Source: Tragulus kanchil (lineage: Eukaryota > Chordata > Mammalia > Artiodactyla > Tragulidae). Taken from it: a DNA stretch of 64,000 nt. The number at the start of each line of letters is the position of its first letter. Position 1 is the first letter of the stretch. The stretch spans positions 189,596,801 through 189,660,800 of the forward strand of contig JAIOJX010000025.1 in NCBI GenBank assembly GCA_022376925.1. The letters run 5' to 3'. Positions 53,406 to 64,000 of this stretch are shown in pieces. The position numbers and the translations under genes were made by a program. The notes under the pieces were generated by a model. That model made no database searches, had not been told where the DNA came from, and saw nothing but the letters and a program-made list of their open reading frames with translations.

Positions 53406-55570
53406 GCCACCCTGTCCTCACCATCACCCTCACCCAGAGGCGGAGGAGGGTGGAGGGCGGCCCTCCCCACGAGCTCACTGTTTGAGGAAGCGCCCGCGGC
53501 CCAGAGGGCTGACCCCCGAGCGGCTGCCGCGGGCCTGGCCTCCGTCAGCGTCGCCGGCCTGGGCCGGGGCGGGGGCCAGACAGGAACCACTTCCGGCTCT
53601 GCGGCCACGCGGTCCCCAGCTGTGGCCAGGGACCGCCGCGTGGGACTGTGTCCCACAGAGCTGTGCTGTGGACACTGACGAGGGAGTTTCCTGTGATTCG
53701 CACGGTGGTGAGCTCTCCCTTCCGTCCTCCCCCCGCATAACAGGGCAGTGGCCCCTCTGAGCCACTGAGGGGTCCAGGTGGGGGCGTCCGGTCGGCAGCG
53801 TCCCTCCCGCCCCCGCCCCCCAGGGACCAGCCTGGGCAGAGTGGGAAGCCACAGGGACAGCAGCTGCAGAGGAAACAGTGTGGACGAGCGAGAGGCCGCG
53901 GGGCCGAGGGTCAGTGGCCACGCACGTGCGGTCTGGCCCGGAGCCCAGGCTGGTGTCGTCACTAGGAGGGCAGCTGCCCCCAACACACGAGAAGCGGTTC
54001 GCTTCTCATAGACGCATGAGAAAATTAACCCAGAGATGGCCCAAGCCGGCCGCTGGGCCCAGGAGGGAAGCCAGGCTCAGCGCACATGCTGGGCCTCGGG
54101 CAGGCGGGTACACGCGGCCCCCTCCCGCCCACGATGTCAGGTGACAAGGGCTGGGACCCTGGCATATCCACGGGCACTGGCAGCCAGCCCAGCACCGTCC
54201 TCCGCCTTCTCCCCTCCCCCAGCGCACCCGCAGAGCGCAGGGATCCCAGACCACAGCAAGCCCGAGCGGGACATCCCAGAGGGACCACCGCCTGGTCGGA
54301 TCCAGAAACACACCCTGGGCTCAGCCTTTCTTGTGCCTGTGTCCTCATCTGCAAACTGGGAATGAACTGCCTGCCCGCCTCACCATCCTCGTGGGAATGG
54401 GACAAACGGCCTGCACACCCCACCCCAGCCCTGACCCCTGCCCTCCGCCCCCAGAGGGTGCAGGTTCATCGGCTTGCCCCTCCCGCCACCCTGTCCTCAC
54501 CATCACCCTCACCCAGAGGCGGAGGAGGGTGGAGGGCGGCCCTCCCCACGAGCTCACTGTTTGAGGAAGCGCCCGCGGCCCAGAGGGCTGACCCCCGAGC
54601 GGCTGCCGCGGGCCTGGCCTCCGTCAGCGTCGCCGGCCTGGGCCGGGGCGGGGGCCAGACAGGAACCACTTCCGGCTCTGCGGCCACGCGGTCCCCAGCT
54701 GTGGCCAGGGACCGCCGCGTGGGACTGTGTCCCACAGAGCTGTGCTGTGGACACTGACGAGGGAGTTTCCTGTGATTCGCACGGTGGTGAGCTCTCCCTT
54801 CCGTCCTCCCCCCGCATAACAGGGCAGTGGCCCCTCTGAGCCACTGAGGGGTCCAGGTGGGGGCGTCCGGTCGGCAGCGTCCCTCCCGCCCCCGCCCCCC
54901 AGGGACCAGCCTGGGCAGAGTGGGAAGCCACAGGGACAGCAGCTGCAGAGGAAACAGTGTGGACGAGCGAGAGGCCGCGGGGCCGAGGGTCAGTGGCCAC
55001 GCACGTGCGGTCTGGCCCGGAGCCCAGGCTGGTGTCGTCACTAGGAGGGCAGCTGCCCCCAACACACGAGAAGCGGTTCGCTTCTCATAGACGCATGAGA
55101 AAATTAACCCAGAGATGGCCCAAGCCGGCCGCTGGGCCCAGGAGGGAAGCCAGGCTCAGCGCACATGCTGGGCCTCGGGCAGGCGGGTACACGCGGCCCC
55201 CTCCCGCCCACGATGTCAGGTGACAAGGGCTGGGACCCTGGCATATCCACGGGCACTGGCAGCCAGCCCAGCACCGTCCTCCGCCTTCTCCCCTCCCCCA
55301 GCGCACCCGCAGAGCGCAGGGATCCCAGACCACAGCAAGCCCGAGCGGGACATCCCAGAGGGACCACCGCCTGGTCGGATCCAGAAACACACCCTGGGCT
55401 CAGCCTTTCTTGTGCCTGTGTCCTCATCTGCAAACTGGGAATGAACTGCCTGCCCGCCTCACCATCCTCGTGGGAATGGGACAAAACGGCCTGCACACCC
55501 CACCCCCAGCCCTGACCCCTGCCCTCCGCCCCCCCCAGAGGGTGCAGGTTCATCGGCTCCCCTGCCCCTC
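53406..55570. repeat. Tandem duplication D15 (period 1079 bp)
   Basis: 53406-54484 is repeated as 54485-55570. It is near perfect except at the end of copy 1, where C-runs are shorter (GCCCCCAGAGG versus GCCCCCCCCAGAGG) and CGGCTTGCCCC replaces CGGCTCCCCTGCCCC. Confidence 0.92.
54305..54400 (+). mobile_element. MIR-type ancient SINE fragment
   Basis: CCTGTGTCCTCATCTGCAAA with CTGGGAATGAAC matches the MIR core (cctcatctgtaaaatggg). It appears again at about 55385-55480 and 56506-56585 through D15 and D16. Confidence 0.6.
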
Positions 55571-57590
55571 CCGCCAGACGAACTGCTGAAGGGCCCAGGC
55601 GCCAGGACAGTGCCCGGCCCCCGGACTCCACCCACGCCGCCTGGGACCCCACAGAAAAGACAGCTGGGCGGCGGACCCCTCCGCGGAAGGACAGCTGTCC
55701 TCACACGGTTCCCTAGGCCCCCCCACCCACCCTGCAGCAAGGCCCGTCGCTGATGGCGCCTGGAGCCCCCTCCTGGGCCACGGGAGGGAACAGGGGCTGG
55801 CGGGCTGGCAGGGAAGGTGGGACGCCTCGGGAGATGCTGGTGGAGTCGCACACGCCTGTGAATGTGCACTTGAAAATGGTGAGAATGGTCACTTTCATAT
55901 TATATAAATTTTACCACAATTTAAAAAAAAAATCAAGAAGAAAATGTCACCATGGGGGAAATCCAGGAGCACTTCCAAGGTCACAGTTAGATTTTTGCTT
56001 CCTCAGCCAGGAAACATGCAATTTTGCGTTTGATTTATTCTGCTCCCTTCTTATCAGCACTTCCCAAGGAGTGAGAACAAGGCACCGAGCTCTCACGGCG
56101 CAGGCAAAGCGGCAGGGCGGGAATGCCAGCTCGCCGCTTCCTGCGGGCCTGCCCGCGGGTCCTGTCCCCGGGCAACAGGACGTGGTCGCAGGGCTGCAGC
56201 CTTTGCTCCGGGGTCTCACAGCCTCCCCAGCTCACCCCGAACGCACCTGCCACGTCTGGGCTGGACGTGCGGGCCCTGCCGCCCGGCCCTGACGGGCAAG
56301 CAGCCCCCAAGGGGCCCGCGCGCTCTCCCACGTGTTCCTCCTGCGGGTCCGGCAGGAGAGGCGGCGGCGACTGAGGCTCTCCCACGCGGCGCCGCGGCTG
56401 AGCGCACGCAGACCCCTCTGGCCCCAGCGCGTCCAGAGGACCCTCCGCGGAAAGCCCGGATGCTGCCGCAGCTGGTGGGCGCGGGAGCTGGGGGGGCCCA
56501 GCGCGAGCCTTTCTTGTGCCTGTGTCCTCATCTGCAAACTGGGAATGAACTGCCTGCCCGCCTCACCATCCTCGTGGAATGGGACAAACGGCCTGCACAC
56601 CCCACCCCAGCCCTGACCCCTGCCCTCCGCCCCCCCCAGAGGGTGCAGGTTCATCGGCTCCCCTGCCCCTCCCGCCAGACGAACTGCTGAAGGGCCCAGG
56701 CGCCAGGACAGTGCCCGGCCCCCGGACTCCACCCACGCCGCCTGGGACCCCACAGAAAAGACAGCTGGGCGGCGGACCCCTCCGCGGAAGGACAGCTGTC
56801 CTCACACGGTTCCCTAGGCCCCCCCACCCACCCTGCAGCAAGGCCCGTCGCTGATGGCGCCTGGAGCCCCCTCCTGGGCCACGGGAGGGAACAGGGGCTG
56901 GCGGGCTGGCAGGGAAGGTGGGACGCCTCGGGAGATGCTGGTGGAGTCGCACACGCCTGTGAATGTGCACTTGAAAATGGTGAGAATGGTCACTTTCATA
57001 TTATATAAATTTTACCACAATTTAAAAAAAAAATCAAGAAGAAAATGTCACCATGGGGGAAATCCAGGAGCACTTCCAAGGTCACAGTTAGATTTTTGCT
57101 TCCTCAGCCAGGAAACATGCAATTTTGCGTTTGATTTATTCTGCTCCCTTCTTATCAGCACTTCCCAAGGAGTGAGAACAAGGCACCGAGCTCTCACGGC
57201 GCAGGCAAAGCGGCAGGGCGGGAATGCCAGCTCGCCGCTTCCTGCGGGCCTGCCCGCGGGTCCTGTCCCCGGGCAACAGGACGTGGTCGCAGGGCTGCAG
57301 CCTTTGCTCCGGGGTCTCACAGCCTCCCCAGCTCACCCCGAACGCACCTGCCACGTCTGGGCTGGACGTGCGGGGCCCTGCCGCCCGGCCCTGACGGGCA
57401 AGCAGCCCCCAAGGGGCCCGCGCGCTCTCCCACGTGTTCCTCCTGCGGGTCCGGCAGGAGAGGCGGCGGCGACTGAGGCTCTCCCACGCGGCGCCGCGGC
57501 TGAGCGCACGCAGACCCCTCTGGCCCCAGCGCGTCCAGAGGACCCTCCGCGGAAAGCCCGGATGCTGCCGCAGCTGGTGGGCGCGGGGGA
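55402..57590. repeat. Tandem duplication D16 (period 1101-1104 bp)
   Basis: 55402-56490 is repeated as 56506-57590. Indels lie near both edges (GGGAATGGGACAAAACGG versus GGAATGGGACAAACGG). Junction 56491-56505 is a short G-rich and C-rich scramble. Confidence 0.9.
55845..55935 (+). mobile_element. L1 3' end fragment
   Basis: GTGAATGTGCACTTGAAAAT, then ATATTATATAAATTTTACCA to ATTTAAAAAAAAA, the very end of an L1 3' UTR. Repeated at about 56946-57036. Confidence 0.65.
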
Positions 57591-59460
57591 GCTGGGGAAC
57601 GGGGCAGCGGAGCCTCAGGAATGTTTGTACAAGGAGTCGACTTGCTTCAGGAATCTGGGCCAGGGATGCGCCGTCGTCGCTGAAACCACCCGCGTGCTGG
57701 CCTCTGCCCTGCGCAGCCCTGGCAAGGCTGGCCTCTGCAGCCCGGGGGCCCAGGGCCCAGGGCCTGAGGCTCTGAGGGGAGGCGCGGCCGAACGGAACAA
57801 ACAGCTAATCTCGGTGGAGCTTCCTAACCGGAGCAAACCGGTAAGAAACCGAGGGCTAAGTAAGTGCTTAGCTTTCTTTCCATTATCCTTCCCCAAACCT
57901 GGCACTTGCGATAAAGGTTGGCTGGAGAAAACAGGAACAACAAACGCCATGTCTCCGAGTCTCTAGAATAAATATATACTCAAGCGAAATCCAAATTTAA
58001 TCTATTAACTAGCAGGGGGCCAACCGAAACGCCCCGCAGAGCTCTCCCCGCACGGTCCCCCTCAGAAAAGCATCAGTGTCTGGGATCTGTGCCCTTGACC
58101 TATACAATGAGAGCTTTGAACTGTTTATAAGAGAATACAACAGACGCATAATCACTCAACAGCAGCCACTCTGCCCTTTGAAGCCGCCTGCAGCTCAAAT
58201 ATTACACAGGCAGGAAGCAGAAATCAGTGCTTTGATTTGTTTAAAATAAATTAAACATAACTGGCAACCATATTTCCTCTTATTCAGAGGAAGTTACAAA
58301 GGGCACAGACAATCAAAAATATCAGGTGACTTTGAATAGGGGCGCCCTCTGTCAGCCCACAGTCCCACCCCACAGGACGTGGTCGCAGGGCTGCAGCCTT
58401 TGCTCCGGGGTCTCACAGCCTCCCAGCTCACCCCGAACGCACCTGCCACGTCTGGGCTGGACGTGCGGGCCCTGCCGCCCGGCCCTGACGGGCAAGCAGC
58501 CCCCAAGGGGCCCGCGCGCTCTCCCACGTGTTCCTCCTGCGGGTCCGGCAGGAGAGGCGGCGGCGACTGAGGCTCTCCCACGCGGCGCCGCGGCTGAGCG
58601 CACGCAGACCCCTCTGGCCCCAGCGCGTCCAGAGGACCCTCCGCGGAAAGCCCGGATGCTGCCGCAGCTGGTGGGCGCGGGGGAGCTGGGGAACGGGGCA
58701 GCGGAGCCTCAGGAATGTTTGTACAAGGAGTCGACTTGCTTCAGGAATCTGGGCCAGGGATGCGCCGTCGTCGCTGAAACCACCCGCGTGCTGGCCTCTG
58801 CCCTGCGCAGCCCTGGCAAGGCTGGCCTCTGCAGCCCGGGGGCCCAGGGCCCAGGGCCTGAGGCTCTGAGGGGAGGCGCGGCCGAACGGAACAAACAGCT
58901 AATCTCGGTGGAGCTTCCTAACCGGAGCAAACCGGTAAGAAACCGAGGGCTAAGTAAGTGCTTAGCTTTCTTTCCATTATCCTTCCCCAAACCTGGCACT
59001 TGCGATAAAGGTTGGCTGGAGAAAACAGGAACAACAAACGCCATGTCTCCGAGTCTCTAGAATAAATATATACTCAAGCGAAATCCAAATTTAATCTATT
59101 AACTAGCAGGGGGCCAACCGAAACGCCCCGCAGAGCTCTCCCCGCACGGTCCCCCTCAGAAAAGCATCAGTGTCTGGGATCTGTGCCCTTGACCTATACA
59201 ATGAGAGCTTTGAACTGTTTATAAGAGAATACAACAGACGCATAATCACTCAACAGCAGCCACTCTGCCCTTTGAAGCCGCCTGCAGCTCAAATATTACA
59301 CAGGCAGGAAGCAGAAATCAGTGCTTTGATTTGTTTAAAATAAATTAAACATAACTGGCAACCATATTTCCTCTTATTCAGAGGAAGTTACAAAGGGCAC
59401 AGACAATCAAAAATATCAGGTGACTTTGAATAGGGGGCGCCGTCCCTCTGTCAGCCCACA
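57276..59460. repeat. Tandem duplication D17 (period 1094-1096 bp)
   Basis: 57276-58368 is repeated as 58372-59460. Errors sit at the copy-1 end (GGGGCGCCCTCTG versus GGGGGCGCCGTCCCTCTG). The body is identical by eye. Confidence 0.92.
58900..59432. promoter_or_regulatory. Candidate enhancer with a TCF/LEF motif cluster
   Basis: Repeat-free, AT-rich block. CTTTGA occurs four times on one strand (59208, 59270, 59324, 59424), plus ACAAAG at 59390, all within 225 bp and between AT-rich homeobox-type words (TTTAAAATAAATTAAAC). This matches TCF/LEF cores. Copied at about 57806-58336 by D17. Regulatory role is inferred. Confidence 0.42.
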
Positions 59461-61630
59461 GTCCCCAGCACCGGCGGGCCCGTCAGAAGATGCTGCCTGG
59501 CGGATTTGACAGGGGCCGCCGCTGTTTGAAATAACTTGGAAATAACCGTGTTTCTTCTGGGTCGGAGAGGAAGGCCTCCAGATAAATAGGCCTCAGTGTC
59601 TTAGGACCAAGTCTTTTTTCCTTGCAGATTCCAAACTGTGATTCCAACCTGTGCTTAGTCTCGTGCCTCGGTTTCCTCGTCAGTGACACGGGGACATCAG
59701 GCCCACCCGAGAGAGTGTGAGGGCAACGGACGCTGCCCTGGGCACCTGGAGAGCCCCTCAAACCAGGGTTTACAAAGGGCCGCTCAGGAGGGAACCCTCA
59801 GGCTGCCTGCCAACGTGACCAGGGCCTCCCGCGCAGAGCGGGGGTGACAGCCTGTGGCCGCGGCTGGACCTGTGCTCCAGCCCCGCCGCTTTCCCTCTGA
59901 GTCGCCAGGACCCAAGTGGACGCCCCGTCCCGGAGGCCTGGCCCACTCGCATGGTCTCCCGGCCCCTCTGCATCTGATCCCGCTCCAGACGCAGACCGCC
60001 AGCCCTCCTCCGCCCTCCCCCCGCCCCCTCCCGCAGCACGCAGCCCCCCATGCCTCTGCCTTCCCCAGAACTCGGGAGCACCCCTAACTGTGTCTGGGGG
60101 CCCACGTGCCCTCCCCGAGCTTCCAGTCTCGTCCTTCTGACTGCCGATCCCCCTGCAAGGGCTTCCACCAAGGGCGCGGGCTCCTCTGAGGTGGCCTCAC
60201 CGGCCCGTCAACGGTGCTCACGCGCGGGGCCGCATCTGGGCTCAGCCCCGCGCCTCGGGTCCTCCATCCAGGGGACCACCTTGTCTCGGCGGCGGCGGCT
60301 CCGCCGTCCCTCGTGGAATCAGACAGTGTGTGTCTCTCGGCCCCACTCGCCTCGGGGGTCTTGATGATTCCAGCACTTGGACCCTCTCGTGAGACTTCTA
60401 GAATGGGCTGCTGGGTTTGTACCATGAGGCCCGCTGGGACGGTGGCTGGGACCTCCGAGGTGAGCGGACATTCCCTCAGCCCAGACTCTTCCAGCCCACA
60501 GCCCCACTGAGGAAGTTACAAAGGGCCGACAATCAAAAATATCAGGTGACTTTGAATAGGGGCGCCGTCCTCTGTCAGCCCACAGTCCCCAGCACCGCGG
60601 GCCCGTCAGAAGACTGCCTGGCGGATTTGACAGGGGCCGCCGCTGTTTGAAATAACTTGGAAATAACCGTGTTTCTTCTGGGTCGGAGAGGAAGGCCTCC
60701 AGATAAATAGGCCTCAGTGTCTTAGGACCAAGTCTTTTTTCCTTGCAGATTCCAAACTGTGATTCCAACCTGTGCTTAGTCTCGTGCCTCGGTTTCCTCG
60801 TCAGTGACACGGGGACATCAGGCCCACCCGAGAGAGTGTGAGGGCAACGGACGCTGCCCTGGGCACCTGGAGAGCCCCTCAAACCAGGGTTTACAAAGGG
60901 CCGCTCAGGAGGGAACCCTCAGGCTGCCTGCCAACGTGACCAGGGCCTCCCGCGCAGAGCGGGGGTGACAGCCTGTGGCCGCGGCTGGACCTGTGCTCCA
61001 GCCCCGCCGCTTTCCCTCTGAGTCGCCAGGACCCAAGTGGACGCCCCGTCCCGGAGGCCTGGCCCACTCGCATGGTCTCCCGGCCCCTCTGCATCTGATC
61101 CCGCTCCAGACGCAGACCGCCAGCCCTCCTCCGCCCTCCCCCCGCCCCCTCCCGCAGCACGCAGCCCCCCATGCCTCTGCCTTCCCCAGAACTCGGGAGC
61201 ACCCCTAACTGTGTCTGGGGGCCCACGTGCCCTCCCCGAGCTTCCAGTCTCGTCCTTCTGACTGCCGATCCCCCTGCAAGGGCTTCCACCAAGGGCGCGG
61301 GCTCCTCTGAGGTGGCCTCACCGGCCCGTCAACGGTGCTCACGCGCGGGGCCGCATCTGGGCTCAGCCCCGCGCCTCGGGTCCTCCATCCAGGGGACCAC
61401 CTTGTCTCGGCGGCGGCGGCTCCGCCGTCCCTCGTGGAATCAGACAGTGTGTGTCTCTCGGCCCCACTCGCCTCGGGGGTCTTGATGATTCCAGCACTTG
61501 GACCCTCTCGTGAGACTTCTAGAATGGGCTGCTGGGTTTGTACCATGAGGCCCGCTGGGACGGTGGCTGGGACCTCCGAGGTGAGCGGACATTCCCTCAG
61601 CCCAGACTCTTCCAGCCCACAGCCCCACTG
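59381..61630. repeat. Tandem duplication D18 (period 1121-1128 bp)
   Basis: 59381-60508 is repeated as 60509-61630. All indels I see fall in the first 120 bp of copy 2 (GGGCACAGAC versus GGGCCGAC; AGAAGATGCTGCC versus AGAAGACTGCC). Confidence 0.92.
59630..59735 (+). mobile_element. MIR-type ancient SINE fragment
   Basis: GTGCCTCGGTTTCCTCGTCA with GTGACACGGGGACATC matches the MIR core. Repeated at about 60751-60856 by D18. Confidence 0.6.
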
Positions 61631-61639
61631 CCTGTCTCT

Positions 61640-62165
61640 GCTCATTTAGGAGCTCTCTTCTTTCTTTCAACGCCGTTCGGTTTTTAGCAAAAAGGTTCTT
61701 TTTAAACATTTATTTTTTATTTATTTATCTTTTTGAGGGTGGGGTGGGGAGGGAGGGGGACGGGCGGGCCACTTCTGTTGGTCGTTCATTTCTCTGTTTT
61801 CATCCGTCTTTGTTCTCTGGCTCCTGTGGGCCTCCCATCGCGGTGGCCTCTGTCGTTGCAGAGCGCCGGCTCTGGGCGCATGTGCTCCAGAGCTCCGGAA
61901 TTGGACACATCAGTCCAGCCGCTCCGCGGCACGTGGGATCTTTCCAGGCCAGGGGTCGAACCGGCGCCCCTTGCACTGCAAGGCAGTGTCCTTACCCACG
62001 GGACCACCAGGGGAAGCCCAGCACAAAGGTTCTTATACACATTCTGTAGGATTTCTTCCTAAGTATTTCATGTTTGTTTGCTTTTGTCCCCCTGTTTCTG
62101 TTGTTCCATTGTAAACGCAAATATTTTAAATGTCAATTTCCAACAGTCCTTTGCTAGGACCCAGC
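61640..62165 (-). mobile_element. L1 fragment, antisense, split by a SINE
   Basis: CTTCTTTCTTTCAACGCCGT (before) and GTAGGATTTCTTCCTAAGTA with TTGTTCCATTGTAAACG (after) are successive antisense L1 segments. Confidence 0.65.
61701..62019 (-). mobile_element. Young SINE (CCAATAGAAGTGGCC family), antisense, with target duplication
   Basis: TTATTTATCTTTTTGAGGG tail, GGCCACTTCTGTTGGTCGTT, then CCTTGCACTGCAAGGCAGTG to CCACCAGGGGAAGCCC. Flanked by AGCAAAAAGGTTCTT (61686-61700) and AGCACAAAGGTTCTT (62020-62034). Confidence 0.82.
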
Positions 62166-63189
62166 GTTCCGGGGTCTGTTGAGATGAGCGCCTCACTTCC
62201 TCCCGGCGGAAGCCCCCGGACTGGCTGTCCAGCGGGAGCCGCCCTTCCGCTCCCGGGACACACGACGCCCAGAGCCACGATCCTCACTCCCAGCTGAACA
62301 GACGCGACCCGCCTGGCTATGGTTTCCTTTTCAGGGCTCTCCGGGGCCTCACTCCATGGTTCTCCTTTCTCGGAGCCCCATTAGGCAGGCCTTTGAGGGA
62401 CCTGCGGTTGGCACGGTCTTTGGAGCCTGGTTTCCAGGCTTCATGGGGAGAGTCAAACGCACTCTCCCTCCAGAGCGGGTGCACCCCCCGCGACCTGAGG
62501 GGACCCTCCGGGGTCTCTCCAGCGTGTCGAGGGTCAGCGAGCGCCTCCCACTGCAGCTGGGCTCTTGGGGTGGGCCCCTGGCAGCCCCCACGGCCGTCCT
62601 TGGCCCAGCTCATGGGTTCTCTCTCTCACACACACACACGCACGCACGTACTGCTCATTAGCCACCAAAGGCTCAGGGACCCCTTCCCCAGGGACCCCAG
62701 CGCTGTGCCATTTGTTGTTTGGTGTCAGACAAGACCCAACTCACAGAGCTCGTCAGGCTGCCAGCCGCGTGGGCGGCAGCGCCTGTGGGACCCGGTTCCC
62801 CCGCCCGCTGCTGCCTCCTTAGTCTTGGCCAGTCAGGTGCCTGGGCTCGAGTGGCCTCGGGGGGACACCGACCCGGAGAGCCACGCGTCCAGCTCCGACC
62901 ACAGCCCTCACCGACCGGGCTTGTGGCTCCAAAGCCCTGCTGCCAGGATCCCGCTGGGCGCTCCCGGAAGTCGGGGGTGAGGGAGGAAGGGGGGTGGTGC
63001 CCAGTCTAGAGCCCTGAGCCGGACGCGCCTGGGAAAGCCCCGGGACAGGGGAGGCAAGAGCGCTCTCAGTTTACCCAGCAGCAGCCTCTCCAGTGATCGG
63101 AACGGGACTGGCTCCGGGGCTGGCTTTGAGTATGTGTTCAAACTTACACCTGTATTTTCTACAAACTGCACAGAACCAAGAATCGTGCG
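62166..63189. other. GC-rich intergenic DNA
   Basis: No gene recognised. Contains a short CA/CG repeat at 62626-62649. Confidence 0.35.
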
Positions 63190-63408
63190 CATGCTAAGTC
63201 CCTTTCCGTCGTGTCTGGCTCCTCACGGCCCTGTAGACTGTAGCCCCCAGGCTCTTCTGTCCATGGGATTCTCCAAGCAAGAATCCTGGAGCAGGTTGCC
63301 ATTTCCTCCTCCGGGGGATCTTCCTGACACAGGGATCCAACCCACATCTTCTGCTTCTCTTGCACTGGCAGGTGGGCTCTTTACCACTAGAGCTACCTGG
63401 GAAGCCCA
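63190..63408 (-). mobile_element. Bov-tA-type SINE, antisense
   Basis: CGCATGCTAAGTCCCTTTCC, CATGGGATTCTCCAAGCAAG and GGATCTTCCTGACACAGGGA to AGCTACCTGGGAAGCCC. Confidence 0.82.
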
Positions 63409-63426
63409 TTAAACAAGAAAGAATAG

Positions 63427-64000
63427 GTTTTTTTGTTTTTTTTTTTTTTTAAAAAAAAGAATAGCTAAATAAAATAAAAGTTATGACGGTGAAATGTTAG
63501 GCAAAATTGTCAATTGTAGAAAACTGTCCAAATACATTATATATATTAACCTGATTGTCACATGATTATTAAGAATGAGGCATGGAAAAAATTTTATGAG
63601 CTGAGCAGAAAGAACTTCAGTTGCACACATGTTGTGACTATAACGGTGTCAGACGTGCATCAGCGTGGGTGCAAGAATGGAAGGAAAGTCTGGGGTGAAG
63701 GCAGCCCTCATGGAAGGGCAAAGGGACCGTGAGCAACAGGAGCTCTTCCCTTCTCTTCAGGCGTCGCTGTAGTAAACCTTTCGTGATTAAAAGGGACGTT
63801 TTAGAGAAACTACTTTAATGCCCAGTCATCAGCACCATTCAAATGAAACAAACAATAATAATGGGAAAGAACCAGGAAGCGACCCGCCAGCTCCCACGAG
63901 GGCGGGCGAGGGCAGAGTGCTTCCTGGCAGACTTCCCGTGTGCCCGGCCGGGGGCCCCGGGGAGCTGGAAAGGGCAGCAGGCGCACTAGGAGTGAAGAGC
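63427..64000. other. AT-richer intergenic DNA at the window end
   Basis: Starts with a T-run followed by an A-run (63427-63458) that could fold back. The rest is single-copy with no recognised gene or repeat. Confidence 0.35.

Noticed and set aside
53354..53986. 210-codon frame, duplicated at 54466-55065
   Set aside because: It looks like a repeated gene only because D15 is duplicated. The product has no known motif and lies in GC-rich intergenic DNA.
56854..57966. 370-codon open frame
   Set aside because: Begins in GC-rich DNA, runs through an L1 3' end and continues into the candidate enhancer. No domain or splice pattern supports a protein.
17900..61630. A tandem array or satellite with a 1.1-kb unit
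   Set aside because: The units differ in sequence from block to block. Each block is only doubled, so this is not a satellite or segmental array.
1..64000. CRISPR array, phage, plasmid or bacterial operon
   Set aside because: Spliced vertebrate genes and ruminant transposons throughout. The direct repeats have no repeat-spacer pattern.

Overview
This is mammalian nuclear DNA from a ruminant. It carries two spliced vertebrate genes, ruminant-type Bov-tA SINEs, BovB (RTE) LINE sequence, L1 fragments and endogenous-retrovirus LTRs. I see no bacterial or viral operon, no CRISPR array and no tRNA or rRNA gene. I cannot name the species: the youngest SINE family here is not one I recognise from cattle.

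Left third (about 1-13.5 kb), both genes on the minus strand: SEPTIN5 (13121 down to 4259, with its 3' UTR running to about 2300), followed directly by GP1BB (1493 down to 694, poly(A) signal at 473-478). This is the conserved SEPTIN5-GP1BB tandem of the human 22q11.2 region. Picking one copy of each SEPTIN5 exon gives 1110 nt, or 369 codons plus stop, the human length. An alternative first exon gives 378 codons. GP1BB reads as 205 codons. The SEPTIN5 3' end carries the non-consensus AACAAT signal described for human read-through into GP1BB.

Right two thirds (about 13.5-64 kb): no gene that I can support. It is GC-rich intergenic DNA with SINEs, old L1 pieces (mostly antisense), one BovB, two to three clear solo LTRs (several nested, with target-site duplications) and two single-copy stretches that look like developmental enhancers (about 44.9-45.3 kb and 57.8-59.4 kb). 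The human gene order predicts CLDN5 further right, outside the window.

The dominant unusual feature is a series of 18 direct tandem duplications of otherwise unrelated sequence. Seventeen have a period of 1.05-1.16 kb and one is 562 bp. Copies are nearly identical, and several junctions hold short garbled sequence. They cut across exons, introns, SINEs and L1s alike and account for roughly 19 kb of the 64 kb. I read them as uncollapsed contig-end overlaps or gap-fill errors in the assembly, so the true locus is probably about 44-45 kb. If they were real, SEPTIN5 and GP1BB would contain broken duplicate exons. No novel biological system is supported here.
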